A program made the translations under genes and the position numbers. From NCBI GenBank assembly GCA_002633025.1, contig NMRB01000081.1, positions 561,047-625,046 of the forward strand: a stretch of 64,000 bases of DNA, read 5' to 3'. This DNA comes from Notospermus geniculatus (taxonomy: Eukaryota; Nemertea; Pilidiophora; Heteronemertea; Lineidae). Within the stretch, counting starts at the first letter, position 1, and every line of letters begins with the position of its first letter. Under the pieces are notes generated by a model. The model made no database searches. It was not told the origin of the DNA and was given only the letters and a program-made list of their open reading frames with translations. Shown piece by piece: positions 1 to 12,169 of this stretch.

Positions 1-2019
1 AGAAAGTGAAATAAAAAAACAGAGGCGACCACAACATAGATTTCACCAGCTCATTCATTGGAAACCTTTACTTTAGACAGGATGTACAGAACCAACAACA
101 TCTGAAAGCATTAAAAATAAATGAACAACCGACTGACCCGAGGCATTCTTTACTTGACAATAAACTGTCCGGTCCTTGCTTCAACCAGCAGTAGTCTCAG
201 AATGTCAGGGCTTATCGTATTTTTCCACCAAAACATGTGGTTACATCATTTTCCAATAAAAAGTAGTTTTACATAATGCACGTAAAAATAGTTAGCTTGT
301 TCTTAAGGGTTTATCTCAAGAATATCGGAAAGTAAAAGAAAAACAGCGAACTGAACAAACCTTTGTCTGAACTAAGAACTCTGAAATATGGAGGGAAATG
401 TAAAACTAGATATTGTAACATGTCAATAAACCTTAGACATGGGGAAAAATTCGACACGATGCTTCAGAGTTGCCTCGATGCAACGCTGTTTTATTATGTA
501 ATATTTTTCCTTTCGTAACAGTTCTTTATATTATTCACCAATTCGCTGGTTGGATCTCCTATTGCTGTCCTATACATGAGAATGGAGAAAAGTTTGAATA
601 AAGTGCATTTCAGCATGTTATAGACCAAATATACACGGAAAATTATATTTCAAGTCTTTTTTCTTGCTACATGTATATGAAAGAATGATTGCTCTGAACT
701 TTTATGCATAGTCTGCCTCCGGACTTCGATTTTAAACACACGAAGTTCGGCACATTTCAGTCACGAAAGGGTTCTACAGATAATAATTAGCCTCAGTGTG
801 GCATTTTTCGTCCGTGCTGTCTTTGAAAACAGGGCAAATGTAGCAGAAAGTCTCGCCAGAATTTCATTGTCCGCGACCAAGCGCCATAACACCTGAGGTC
901 ACGTGGCCTAACCTGTACCTCTATTAATTTGCATATTCATAATTTGCCAAATTATCTCTTCTCTTGTCCTTCTTAGTGGGTGCATTACTCCTTCGCGGAA
1001 TTTACTTAATCAATGCAACTGTCTTCTCCTCATTACACGTGCTAATTAACACGTGGCGCATTCGCTCGTCGGTGTCTTTGATGTATCAAGATATGATAAA
1101 TTCCATAAATTACTAACATGGGCATTCCGGGAGATCAAGGCGTGAAAAATGATGTCCATCCCCCTCCATGTTTGATCGTTAGTGGTGTGAGAATGCACTT
1201 AAGATAATCGGCAGACGGTTCCTGTCCGCCGCTACGGGAAAGGTGTCATATTTTTCGCGAAGAGAACAAATACCAAGTTGGATAGGGTCCTCATTAACGT
1301 CTTGGTCGCTGCTTGTTAGCCAGCGCCATCTTATTCCATCATTACAGCAAATTGCGTGGTAATAAACACTGAATCCCGAAACCCTTAGGGAACATCCCGC
1401 CGCAACTCAGTTTTGAATTAATCGAGCTCTCACACCAAAGAGGCTGGCATTAGATGTAAAGTCATGATGATTCTATGGTAAGCCCTAACTCGATAAGGCC
1501 ACAAATGACATAAATCTAGAAGTCGTTTGATGCCTGATGACTAGCATTGATAAGCTGTGATTTGATGGAAATTAAAGTTCCTTATGCAATTGGTTCGTGG
1601 ATTCCATCAGTATGGTGAAAACTGAGACTGAAACGATAAAGGTAAAGTGACGAGGATGCTGGCAAAACCAGGCTTGGAGCCGCGGGCAAGAACCTGCTAC
1701 AATTTTATATCATACCGGTCTTTGATTTACCCAGCGTCCATTTTATCACGTAATTTTGGCGAAATGGCATTTATTTGATGGAAAAAATAATGTGCGTTAG
1801 AAATGGATCTGATCAGTTTGCTGTCAGAAATGATAAGGGGAATGCGGTGGCTTCGCAATGAGTTTTTTCCTTCGTCAGCAACTGTACGTTGGCTCATGTA
1901 GTCGGGTTTTTTACGACCACTTAGGGGCGATATTTCTGCCGCCTATGGCCATTTAAACGCGAATATATTTCCGGAGAAAGTTATGAAAAGCAGGCATAAA
2001 GTTGTCAAAATATAGTGTT
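1..2019. other. Gene-free unique sequence
   Basis: No open frame longer than about 60 codons with any recognisable domain is visible, and no repeat family found elsewhere in the window occurs here. The stretch at about 860-1120 stands out for clustered regulatory-type motifs, listed separately. A TACATGTA octamer lies near 668. Confidence 0.6.
900..1055. promoter_or_regulatory. Cluster of E-box, octamer and homeodomain-type motifs
   Basis: CACGTG occurs at 900-905, 1036-1041 and 1050-1055, ATTTGCAT (POU octamer) at 927-934, and TAATTA at 1043-1048. The last two E-boxes flank the TAATTA core to give a near-perfect 20-bp palindrome at 1036-1055. The motifs are read directly; that they form an enhancer is inference only. 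No adjacent gene was identified. Confidence 0.3.
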
Positions 2020-2029
2020 ATCTGTCACC

Positions 2030-2138
2030 GATATACATGTAATAACCCAAGTCGTCCTCCAGAAATTTTGCAAATTTTCGACCCCAACCGGGGTCTTCTT
2101 TAGGCTGGCACTTTCAAGTCGAGCTACCAGAAGTATAA
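2030..2138 (-). mobile_element. Short retroelement, hairpin/hammerhead-like family, copy 1
   Basis: The 109-bp insert is flanked by a perfect 10-bp direct repeat, ATCTGTCACC, at 2020-2029 and 2139-2148, which is a target-site duplication. On the minus strand it carries the family signature: a GTAGCTCGACTTGAAAGTG lead, then AAGAAGACCCC, a GGTT loop, GGGGTCGAAAATTT, and CTGGAGGACGAC. The core here reads CTAAAGA, one change from the CTGAAGA of other copies. Its left end contains TACATGTA where the copies at 41833 and 53734 have only TA. Confidence 0.85.
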
Positions 2139-2148
2139 ATCTGTCACC

Positions 2149-3569
2149 AACATTTAATAGAATACGTCAAAACAAGATTCGAATGAGACGGAAGCGGACA
2201 ATAATAAGAAGTAAACATGTTTACAAAATTGTTGAGCTGTTTGCAAATTACTCGAAGTATGCATTCATAAAAAACACAAAATAAATCGAAAGCTCAGCAA
2301 TCTATAAATAGTATTTGTTGTGATGCAGGCCTGGTGATCGATTATGTAAATGTTAGATAAGTAAGAATTCATGTAGCCTATTGCTTTTGTTAAATGTATT
2401 TCCCACAATATCATTCAAGTATCCATTCATAGATGACAAAGCAGTGACACTCAACTTTTGGCATCATATTACCTGTACCTGATTTCCGAAGGAAACTGAT
2501 GGCCCCGAAGAAAAGGAAGGCCTACCCCTCCTGATAACGGGCATGACAGGAACACTATGTGTTTTTAAACTAGAGGCATACTACATAGTGACATACTATA
2601 ATATGTACATGTGCATGCACAAGCACTTAGGATTTACGGCCAAATCTGTCAAGACAAACTGTTTCCGATGATAATTCCTGCCACACTATGCGACAGGGGA
2701 CAAAACGCTTCCAGTATAGTTTGAAGATGTCCCAGGGTGACTACGGACGTGCTGTACTGTGTTATGGTTTCTCCGTAACCAATGGCTCGGTGAGCGCTAT
2801 ACTAGTATAGCACTACTTGTATATCCTGTCGTATTGGTCTTTAGCACATACCATTCTCCTTTTTCTGATGCACTACAGTAAACTCAGATATTACTTTTGG
2901 CTAACTATCGACTGACATAAAACGAAAGCAGACCCTGTCATTATCTTCTGGTATCTATGAACCGATCTATAGTGTAATCTCTGTAACACACCGGCATGTG
3001 CATGAAAAGTAGGGATATAGGATGTCAACAATCAATACAAGTACCAATTAAAATGTGAACATCACGCGAGTCAGGGAAACTTTCATGGCACACTAACAGC
3101 GAGGCAAAAGGATGCCATTTTGCATCATCTATACTAAGATAAAAAGTGGCTTTCTTTCTTTCTTTGTAAGAAGACGTAACGTTTCATTAACCAAGACTGA
3201 TGAGAAGTGACGCTTTTTCTTCAAATGGTGGAATTGTTTTGAAGTTCGCTTGAGATTTTGGACTGGCAGTAATTATGATATCGTTTAATCTTTCATCACG
3301 GTGAACATCCCGAGGGCCCATGGAGTGGAAATTCCAGTACAAGTACAACATGACCGGGTTTATAGTGTAATTTGCTCATCTCCAATGAGTGCAGCGTTGC
3401 ACTTTTCAATGCTTGCAGCTTATATCCATGCGATGTTTTACCATCTAATAAGGTTTATGCAAGACTAATACCCTCCCCTCCCCGGATGCAATATGACAAT
3501 AGATTTGCATTGGGAAAGACAAAATATGAGTACTAGTTTAATGGCACTGTAGGCCTACAAGTAGGCCTA
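2149..3569. other. Gene-free unique sequence with one perfect palindrome
   Basis: No coding region is recognised. A perfect 16-bp palindrome, GCTATACTAGTATAGC, lies at 2796-2811. A short CTTT run lies near 3150. Two TAGGCCTA octamers sit just before the next element at about 3551 and 3562. Confidence 0.55.
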
Positions 3570-3986
3570 AGGGAGACTCCACTCAACGTTTGAATTTTTA
3601 TCAATCCATGGAGACTATTGGCAATAGTATTGCCGTGAGTTGTGATGTCACTAGTGTCAACAGACTGGCGATCTTTGTAGTGAATGAGCTAATACTGTGA
3701 CTGCCTAGACCTAGGCCTATTGGCTGTACCTTCATAAATATGCATTGAGCACATGATGACATTACATGTGCAGTGCAATGGTCCCCTTGGGATGCAATTA
3801 AAATACACATGTACTTAAAATGATGAGTTTGCTGATTTAAAAAAAAATGATATGATATGTTGCAAATATCAATGAATTTGAATGTACTAACGATATTTCG
3901 AATTCAAAATTTTACAAATGCCGTACGGGTACACACTACAATGTAGTTTGATCAAAAGTATAGTGGGCCGAATTCTAGAAGATTCC
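3570..3986. mobile_element. TTAA-family nonautonomous DNA element, copy 1
   Basis: About 350 bp are clearly similar to the element at 43159-43840 (the shared part covers AGGGAGACtCC, the ATCAATCC...GAGACTA segment, TAGTGAATGAGCTAATACTGTGACTG, and TCCCCTTGGGAT). The left end is AGGGAG; the right end is placed at TTCC followed by TTAA at 3987-3990 and is less certain. It lacks the nested CACTG element found in the other copy. The small minus-strand open frame at 3601-3810 is this repeat and is not a gene. Confidence 0.6.
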
Positions 3987-3990
3987 TTAA

Positions 3991-5686
3991 AGCAGTCCAT
4001 CCACCGTACAATATTATTGCACAACATGTGGCCCAAAATGGGTGCCATGTGCTTCTGGCATATTCGATGGAAGAACGATCATAATTTGGCAATAATATTG
4101 CCCGTTTTGATCCTCATATTGTGCAATAACATTGCACGTGGATAGGCCGCTTAACTCTAAGGTTTACCTTTAGCTATTGTTTGCAGGGCCGAATACAACA
4201 ACTTAAAGTGGACCAAGGAGGCTTCTAGAATACGGGCCATAGTATCGATGCAGCCTTGTCCCAAGGAACTCGTTCACTGGCAATAGTACATTTCTCAGTA
4301 TGAAGTTGGCCATCTATTCCTAGGGGAGGGGTTACACTCATCGAGGTATACACACTCGGTGCAGATGCAAAAATCACATGAGCTCATCGCTGGTTGACAT
4401 TTCTCGAGGGTGCCTCGGATACGGCTCCCCTTTCACACAGTCTACCATCATCTTCTCGCACTTTTTAAACCCCACTGAAAACAGACTTCGCAACAACACT
4501 CGTACGCTAGTTTTAATTTCAAAGCATTTTATTTTGTTTCGGGAAAGTTGCATCTCATACTACAAAGATCTTTTCCACTCACTCTCTGTGCCTAGGAGGA
4601 GTTTTCATGGCGGTTGTTTAAACATAAAAGGGCGGCGACGATACCAAGAAAAAACTACAAAAAGTTGACCTTTCTATTTCGACTTTTTTTCTTTGGCGTA
4701 GAATTTCAAATGAAAGGTAACGTGACGATGTTTTGATTGTAATAATTTGCAAATATGATCACTCCTCCTAGTCGAGAGAGCTCAGAAGTTGAAAGAGTTG
4801 ACAACCTGTTGATTTGGCTTCGTTTCATCGAGAAATCAAAGGAACTTGCCGATAAATGCCTCAAGTATTGCTTCACTGTTTTTGACGGATAGTCAAAACT
4901 CGTCGTTGATATCATCACTGAACATCATTATCTCGTGGAGACCATCAGACCAGAGATGCCTATATTCACGACAACAACAACGACGACGGCATTCGGCACT
5001 ATCAACTCGATTAAGGAGCTTGCCACGACAGAACAGGCAAGATGTTGTTTGACCACCACTGAAAAACAGGTTTGCGCCTGTCTTCAAATTGAATTTTGCC
5101 ACGTTTTTTCCGCGAACGTTGAGAACACATAGTAACTCAGGATAGGCACACTTCATTCTGTGAACATGGTCCGTTTCCCATCACATGACAGCGGCCCACC
5201 TTTATCCAACAGTTTAACCTAGTTGGTTCTGTTTGCCTCGGCCCAGATCCCATCCTCCCGCCAATACCATGGCCCACTTCTCTCCAACTCCCTGTTGTCT
5301 GAAAGAGTTATTTCTCCCATGGGCATTTCACGGGACAACAATCTCAAACTTTACTGGGTATACACCCCTCAGGCTTATATTTGAATTTCTGAATGCCGAA
5401 TAATTTATATGAACCGTTCTGGATTGTGCAATTTAGAAACGATTTCATGGGCTCTTTGTCATATTGTCGGAAAACATGCTGAGGGACAAAGGGGTGAGCG
5501 GCGTGTATCTATCGGCGGTACAGAAGTGTGATATCAAGGCACAGGGCACCACACATGTTTTCTAAAAGAGCCACCTTGGTTTCTATCTTAATGTTGAAAT
5601 TTTGACTTAATTTGACATTTAAGAAAGGCGTTTGCCCCATCTGCGCTTTTTGCTGAAATGCAAGGGGCAAACATCGTTTCCATCAT
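3991..5686. other. Gene-free unique sequence
   Basis: Several short open frames occur on both strands, the longest on the minus strand at 4893-5156 (87 codons, Cys-rich in its middle). None shows a domain I recognise, and splice signals cannot be judged. I see no repeat family from elsewhere in the window here. Confidence 0.5.
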
Positions 5687-5809
5687 TGGCTGGTATTCAT
5701 AAAAGTTAGCAATAATGCTTTTACTTAAGATTTGCACAGCGAGGTCCAATGTAAATGTACTACAAAACTTGAAGTAAAAGCATTTGCTAGCTTTTATGAA
5801 TATCAGCCA
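5687..5809. mobile_element. Foldback MITE, TGGCTG family, copy 1
   Basis: The 123-bp unit begins TGGCTGGTATTCATAAAAG and ends with the matching inverted CTTTTATGAATATCAGCCA. Inner inverted stretches also match (GCTTTTACTTAAG against CTTGAAGTAAAAGC). A second copy in the opposite orientation is at 18129-18249. Short length, full terminal inversion and absence of coding capacity indicate a MITE. Confidence 0.85.
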
Positions 5810-6970
5810 TTGTCTCTGCATCTAGTACCTTCCAATCAAGCTACATGTATCTTGATGTTTCTGAACAAATTTCCTGCAGTTTCGGTAACATGGTCAGATT
5901 AGGGCGCAAAGGTAGTGTTGGCCCATTCACTGCAGCGACCTTTCTCGACTCTAAAGAAATATGACTTCTTTGCCGGTCGGGGTAGACAAAAATATGACGT
6001 TCATGAACTCCAAAAATGTAAAGGATCGAACTTTGTTCGTCATTTCTACTGATTCCCTGATTTCGCTTGTGCAGTGTTCACTACGAAAGGAAAAGAATGT
6101 CCCACCGCTGTGAAGTCATTGGAATGTTTGAGAAACAACAGCTTCATAAGAGCATTTCTCAACATAAAGACGATCAATGGTCCGTTGACAATTTCACACA
6201 TTTGTTAATGACACCAGGAATCACCTCTAGGTCTGAACAAGGTGTCACTGTCACTGACTGCCGACACGCGGCAGAATCACGCTAGGAGAGGTTAGAGAGC
6301 ATGAAACGAGCACTCAGTCACAGTCGACAAAGCCAACGACATTCACAGAATGGCATGCATCTCTACCCAAAGGCAGATATCTTGTCCGCCATTCTGTGAG
6401 ATGTCAAGTTCAGAAAGCGATCACCTTTCCCAAAGGCAGTTCTCCACCCCATTTAATGCTTGTTAAGAGATTGGCGTACAAGTCTCAAAGACTGAGGTCG
6501 CCTGATTGCCCAACTTTCTACTTAGTGACCGTGTAATTTATGCCCCGCGTTAGAGATGTTGATCTCTAATGTGAGCAGAGGAGAGAAGCAGGGAGGATGA
6601 CTACATGTTGTCTTCACGACGCCAATCTCATGGGCACAGTAATATTAACGGTTTGTGGAACTGTGGCATGATGTGTGTTTTTAGTTCCCTCGGTAGGAAC
6701 AGATGGACAAAGTGGTAAATGAAATAAAGCAGTAGTACGAGCCCCAAGGAAGTACATTTGGAGGACGGCTGCACGTACACAACATCGTCGCGACGGCCAA
6801 TTTAATAAGTCCAGGCTACCACATCAAAAGGAATCCTTACAAGTAGGCCTGGTCAACTCAAAGAGTTGATTGTTCTTATATGATATTAGAATCACCTTGA
6901 ATGCCCAGTAATTACATTAATACACTTTATAGCATGCATTTCCCCTAGTCAAAACCCGTCTGACCAGTTT
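5810..6970. other. Gene-free unique sequence
   Basis: No repeat or coding feature is supported. A TACATGTA lies near 5842. The open frame at 6067-6285 has no recognisable domain. Confidence 0.5.
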
Positions 6971-7246
6971 CCAGAACGTTCGTCTCCTAACTAAGTGATT
7001 TTCCCTGGGTAATTCGCGCCCATGCAAGAACTCGAAGCTTCGAGATCACTGACATGATGTCGTCGACGACACAGTCGGCATTCTGAGGGCCCATAGACTG
7101 AATGGGAACCAGAGAGGAAAATATCACAACTTACCACACTGATGCCCCTTGTTTCTTCAAGCAACTCGAAGTTGGGGAATGGTACATGTATAAAAAGTAC
7201 CCTGTTGTAGAACAGAAATGCCAAAGAAGGCCGTGACCAAATGACA

Positions 7247-7390
7247 CAACCCCATCCTATCAGGACTTAATTGAAGGATTTCACAAAGGTTTCGCAACCC
7301 CATCCTATCAGGACTTAACTGAAGAATTTCACAAAGGTTTCACAACCCCATCCTATCAGGACTTAACTGAAGGATTTCACAAGGGTTTAC
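7247..7390. repeat. 48-bp tandem repeat, three units
   Basis: Units begin CAACCCCATCCTATCAGG at 7247, 7295 and 7343, giving an exact 48-bp period. The D1 copy at about 8317-8410 has only two units, so unit number differs between the two presumed alleles. Confidence 0.9.
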
Positions 7391-7407
7391 GAGAAGTTAC
7401 CATAACA

Positions 7408-7555
7408 GGGAGGTTTAGAAATCAAACGATAAACGTAAACTTTACGACAACGTTATTTTTCATACTACACGTTCACCAAATTTTATATTACATTTTCGGT
7501 ACAAAAATAACGTTGTCGTTAACGTTTACGTTTATCGTTTGCTTCCAAACCTCCC
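7408..7555. mobile_element. Foldback MITE, GGGAGG family, copy 1
   Basis: Terminal inverted repeats GGGAGGTTTAGAAATCAAAC and the inverse with GCTTCCAAACCTCCC enclose further inverted stretches (CGATAAACG against CGTTTATCG, GACAACGTTATTTT against AAAATAACGTTGTC). The whole 148-bp unit can fold on itself. Related copies are at 8427, 17063, 28317 and 39743. Confidence 0.85.
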
Positions 7556-7756
7556 TAATTTCAATATCAGCAGCACAGGGTGATAACCAAATACGGATAA
7601 ACTCCAAGTGAAACCAAAACATGCAGACAAGAAAGTTCTGAAGATTCTGAGTTCAAATTAATATTTCTCGCAAAATCTCTCGAAACAAGAAAAGGACATC
7701 GGAGCGATGTCTATGGTTTCCGATGATAAGTTTACTGCTCTAGAGCTAGTTATCTG

Positions 7757-7928
7757 TGACCTTGACCTCTGACCTTGAGAAGTATTGCGTAACTGGAACA
7801 GGGATTCTTGATTAAACAAATAGGGGATGGTTAATGCAGGCTTCTAATTAGTTTTCCCCTGAAATTCTGAGTAGATTTGCACTTTAGAACTGTTTGACCT
7901 TGACCTTGACCTCTGACCTTCAAGGTCA
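7757..7928. promoter_or_regulatory. Clustered AGGTCA nuclear-receptor half-sites
   Basis: On the plus strand TGACCT (the complement of AGGTCA) is repeated directly at 7757-7777 (three half-sites) and at 7895-7928 (four half-sites with spacings 0, 0 and 1, then an inverted AGGTCA). TGACCTTGA is the complement of TCAAGGTCA, the extended half-site used by NR5A and ERR type receptors. A further TGACCTTGACC runs into the N at 8044. The motif could equally be part of a dispersed repeat. Confidence 0.35.
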
Positions 7929-8044
7929 TTGTGTAATCTGAAAGCTCATCCTTGATAACCTAGGTGTAGATGAAGGTTTTAGGCTTCCACCATCACCAGG
8001 TTCTGTCTCATGTTATTTGTGATGGTTGGCTGTGACCTTGACCN

Positions 8045-8708
8045 CCAGAACGTTCGTCTCCTAACTAAGTGATTTTCCCTGGGTAATTCGCGCCCATGCA
8101 AGAACTCGAAGCTTCGAGATCACTGACATGATGTCGCCGACGCAGCCGGCATTCTGAGGGCCCATAGACTGAATGGGAACCAGAGAGGAAAATATCACAG
8201 CTTAGCACACTGATGGCCCTTGTTTCTTCAAGCAACTCTAAGTTGGGGAATGGTACATGTATAAAAAGCACCCTGTTGTAGAACAGAAATGCCAAAGCAG
8301 GCTGTGACCAAAGGACACAACCCCATCCGATCAGGACTTAACTTAAGGATTTCGCAAAGGTTTCACAACCCCATCCTATCAGGACTTAACTAAAGGATTT
8401 CACAAAGGTTTACGATAAGTTAGCATGGGGGGGGGGGGTTAGAAATCAAATGTTACGTAAACTTTATGACAACGTTATTTTTCATACTACACGTTCACCA
8501 AATTTATTTACATTTTCGGTACAAAAATAACGTTGTCGTTAACGTTTTAATACGTTTATCGTTTGCTTCCAAACCTCCCTAATTTCAAAATCAGCAGCAC
8601 AGGGTGATAACCAAATACGGATAAACTCCAAGTGAAACCAAAACATGCAGACAAGAAAGTTCTGACGATTCTGAGTTCAAATAATATTTCACGCAAAATC
8701 TCTCGAAA
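8045..8708. repeat. Duplicated block D1, copy 2
   Basis: Second version of 6971-7689, starting directly after the single N at 8044. The two versions diverge completely after TCTCTCGAAA. The small minus-strand frame shared by both copies (6991-7224 and 8065-8295) differs by an in-frame codon loss and substitutions but has no recognisable domain. Confidence 0.85.
8427..8579. mobile_element. Foldback MITE, GGGAGG family, copy 2
   Basis: Allelic version of the element at 7408-7555. Its left terminus is replaced by a run of twelve G residues, which could be real slippage or a sequencing artefact. Confidence 0.8.
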
Positions 8709-9038
8709 TAAAATCGATGTTACTCAGTAATGGCAGCGAATTTCTGGCAAAAACTTCAAGGTTGTACTCGAAAGTTGAGGAAGCTTAGAAACTAAGTTCA
8801 TAATCTTTACTTTCGGTGCAGGTGCAGTACAGACAGACAGACAGACAGACAGACACACACACAGACAGACACCACGACCAAACACTATATGGTTTCCGAT
8901 CTTGAGATCGGAAACCATAATAAAATCAATGTTACTCAGTGGCAGCGAATTTCTCGCAAAAACTTCAAGGTTGTACTCGAAAGTTGAGGAAGCTTAGAAA
9001 CTAAGTTCATAATCTTTACTTTCGGTGCAGGTGCAGTA
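8706..9038. repeat. Direct repeat pair of about 120 bp flanking a microsatellite and palindrome
   Basis: The segment at 8706-8826 (AATAAAATCGATGTTACTCAG through TTCGGTGCAGGTGCAGTA) recurs almost exactly at 8919-9038. Between them lie a CAGA/CACA microsatellite (about 8830-8872) and a 30-bp palindrome at 8889-8918 with 14-bp arms (ATGGTTTCCGATCT). This could be a local duplication or a further allele pair merged without an N. Confidence 0.8.
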
Positions 9039-12000
9039 GGCCTACTTGAATAAAAATGTGCTTAAAAGTTACTGGATATCGTGCCAAACTGCTGGTGAAA
9101 AACATAGAAAAATTTACCGAACATTTCATGTGATATTTTAAGGCCCATACTTTCATTACCCAACGCTGCAAGAAAGGACTGCTTAGAACTCTGATGTAAA
9201 AATATTTGTGTAACCAGAAATTTAAAACATTCTTCTACATTTTTTCCTCACCAGTAAAGATATGGAATGCTTGGATTACACCTTTTACATTCTCACAGAA
9301 CGATTTCTTTCCAATCGCCGGTTTGTCACTTTGTGCAATAATGTAGTAGACGCGGATTTTTGGATTTGCCACATCTCAGCTCAGCTGATATAAAGTTTTG
9401 GAAGAAAAGTTGGCAATAGCTGTCGCGAAGTTGCTTACAGACATGGCAGAAAATGCAATTAAAGGCTAACAGCAAATATCAACAACACTGTTTGGTACGA
9501 CCAATGTTGGTAATTTTCTTCGGAATGTGGCCTATTCTCTAAAACGATGACCTTTAAATTAATACATTGAAGAGTTAAATTGCATTTACTAACGCCCCTG
9601 GTGAAATGCATTCTGATTTTCACTGATGTAGGTGTTGGGGTATTTGCAAGAACGCCCCTAGGTTTAATAGATATGCCTGGGGCATCTCTGTTCACTTGAT
9701 CACAACGATATTGATATTTATCAATAAAGAATCAATTGCACTCTAATGAAATCTGTATACATGCACTGAAAATACGGCTTTTCCTGCCCATCACGTATTC
9801 CCGCCTGGTGTAACTGATGACAGGGATCCGTGGAGCCGGTCTTGGTGGCACCAAAAACGTACACAGGATGGAGAATTCTGCTTTTGTCAACTTGCTGGGG
9901 CCAGGATTGTTCGTTTGGATAACATCATAAAGGAATCAAACCCAAAGGTTCAATTCACAAATTTAGCATTTTATAAATGTGGACAGTATCCCTTTAAACC
10001 TCAACAGATTTGCATTCTGACTCTTCCATATGATAGGCAAGACCCTTCTGCATCTTTAGTGCAAATTTTGTTGAATTCTGACTTGTTGATCTTATGATAC
10101 AAAAGGACTGAATTAATGAGAACCCCACGAACGAAGAGAGCGCAGGGTCATCGGTGTACATTTGCACATGGAACACTATAAATTGTGCTGAAAATAGCTC
10201 TGTTATCCTCAGAAATGGAATTCAAAGCATCAAGTTGACAGGTTTATATACCCCTTCACCACAAAAAAAGTTGAAGCTCGTGCCTATTACAATGTACGTA
10301 AAGCCAAAATTCCGGCAATGAGAGACATCTGGTGGCAACACATGACGTGTATCCCTCAGTTAATTCATCGTTCGCAGTTAAAGATAATGTATCACGGATA
10401 TTTTCGCGGGCCACGAAATTCATTGTTTTATTTACATTTTGTTTGTTTATGGCGAGGCTTTCTTTGTCTTATGAGTAATTTGTTGATGGCATGCCTCTCT
10501 AGAGATTCTGTTGATTCCACATGTCCCAAAAGTCCAAAATAACATGATGTAAACATCCATGTTTACAAACATTGAATGTAAACAATGAAGTCGTGATATA
10601 GTATCTTTAAACCTTTATGGTTGATTCCTTTATGATAATATGCACCATGGCGGGGATAGTAGCATATACAAACGCTGCAGTCAGGGTAGATGCAGTTGAT
10701 GATGCCAGTTCCTGAACACCAACGATCCACGGATAATGGGAACGGGCACACCGTGCAAAAACAAAGGCGTTGCAGAACATCATCCCCGACCTATTCCTGT
10801 AGGCGGTGTTTCGGGCCTTTCCTTGCCCGGCACAGGTACATCACCCTTAATATCTACACCATGTGTCAAAGCCCGGCTGAATTCTGATGTGTCAATTACG
10901 TTCGAGGCAGAAGGTTCCCGCATCAGGTCCTCAGGACCTAAGTCGCATTACGGTCGGTGTGCAACGGTAATCCAGTTAGCAGAATTACTCCTGTAATTGA
11001 CTAATACCAGTAATGAAATTATTTGATAATAGACCAAGGTAGCAAAACATTTTCACTTGCATGGTCAGAAAAAGGGAAAGTGACTTTGTTGGCTTGGCGA
11101 ATTCAGGAAAAATCCAAAATTATCCAGTATCATATTTTTCTTATGTTTTTGCAATACAATCAAAGGGACAAGGGGTATGAATCGACTAAGGACATGAAAT
11201 GCCGAAAGGAGTCTTTTTATTTTCTGTCCGCCTCAACCACAGATCAATGCCCTGCAGGGTCTGAGGCAGAACAGGGTGAACTTGCTACAGAAAGCCTAGC
11301 GTTGCTCCTGCGAGGATTGGAAACCACTGGCAACGAGCACAGGACTTTTTTTAACTGAATAACGTCCCATACAGCAGAAAAGTTCGACGTCAGAAAATGT
11401 GGTGACGAATCATGAAACTTCGAATACTTTACCAAGTTACCAGGTAGGGATGAAGTGAGTGGAGTAACCGACCTCAAAAAGTGTTCAATGACGAAGTTTT
11501 TCCCCTAAATATGGGCAATTCTTTCCGTTGTTTAATTCATGCAGTCCTTGATCAGTCGAATATGCACCTGTCCCCAACATGCCATCTGTCCCAAAGTCTC
11601 AACCACAAGCCAAGGAATTATCCCCTGACATGGTGATTATACAACACCACCCATCCATCCACCAACCTGCTCTAACCGCTACAATTGAATTATAACCATT
11701 TCTCGTCAGGTGTCAAAGTTTAATGCCTTTTTCCACATGAAAATGTGCCGGCCTTTTTATCTCGATAACACAAATTATCCACCACAGATGAGATTAGCGA
11801 CGGGAAATAATAGCGGCGAGTTGCAGGAGCGTCGGGAATATGAATTTACAGCAAAAATTAACGCCAAGGAATTATATTAACTTTGCAAGTAAACGAGGAC
11901 ATTCATAATCTGCCCACAATATCTGAGTCAGATATGAGAGGAAAATATCTCAAAAAGCTGCGAGTTTGGTGACGTCTTTCTAGTCGTTCTGGCGATATAT

Positions 12001-12169
12001 GACTCGAGGGATAGGTAAACAGTACAAATTTCATGATTAATTTTTCGCGGGTAAAAGACAAATATTGTACCAGCTTCGTATAATAAAAAGGATAATGTAG
12101 GGTAGTTTCATGTATTCAGAGATGGTCAAGGCAACGAAGGTAGTGAAGGTTGAGAAAATAAGTTTAGAA
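9039..12169. other. Gene-free sequence with forkhead-type motif cluster
   Basis: No named gene is found; open frames (for example 9915-10097, 11023-11358) carry no recognised domain. A TAGGCCTA follows the preceding repeat. The stretch at about 11760-12060 is complex, unrepetitive sequence of the kind that might be conserved non-coding DNA, which I cannot test here. Confidence 0.45.
10549..10584. promoter_or_regulatory. Three forkhead (GTAAACA) motifs in 36 bp
   Basis: GTAAACA at 10549-10555, its inverse TGTTTAC at 10560-10566 and GTAAACA at 10578-10584 all match the FOX consensus RYAAACA. The first two form an 8-bp-arm hairpin. Function as a binding cluster is inference. Confidence 0.3.

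Larger units (their letters stand above)
6971..7689. repeat. Duplicated block D1, copy 1 (probable allele)
   Basis: This block matches 8045-8708 with small indels and substitutions. The second copy begins immediately after the single N at 8044 with the same bases found at 6971 (CCAGAACGTTCGTCTCC), so the most likely cause is two haplotype contigs placed end to end. The block holds a 48-bp tandem repeat and one GGGAGG-family foldback element. Confidence 0.85.

Noticed and set aside
3601-3810. Small frame shared with 43226-43426 (SQGDH...CAQCIFMKVQPIGL)
   Set aside because: Both lie inside the nonautonomous TTAA element and differ by indels; the similarity is that of the repeat.
7247-7390. 48-bp direct repeats as a regulatory array
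   Set aside because: Period and identity are those of a plain minisatellite, with a different unit number in the second copy.
8830-8872. Short regularly spaced repeats as a CRISPR-like array
   Set aside because: It is a simple CAGA/CACA microsatellite; spacing and repeat type do not fit, and the genome is eukaryotic.
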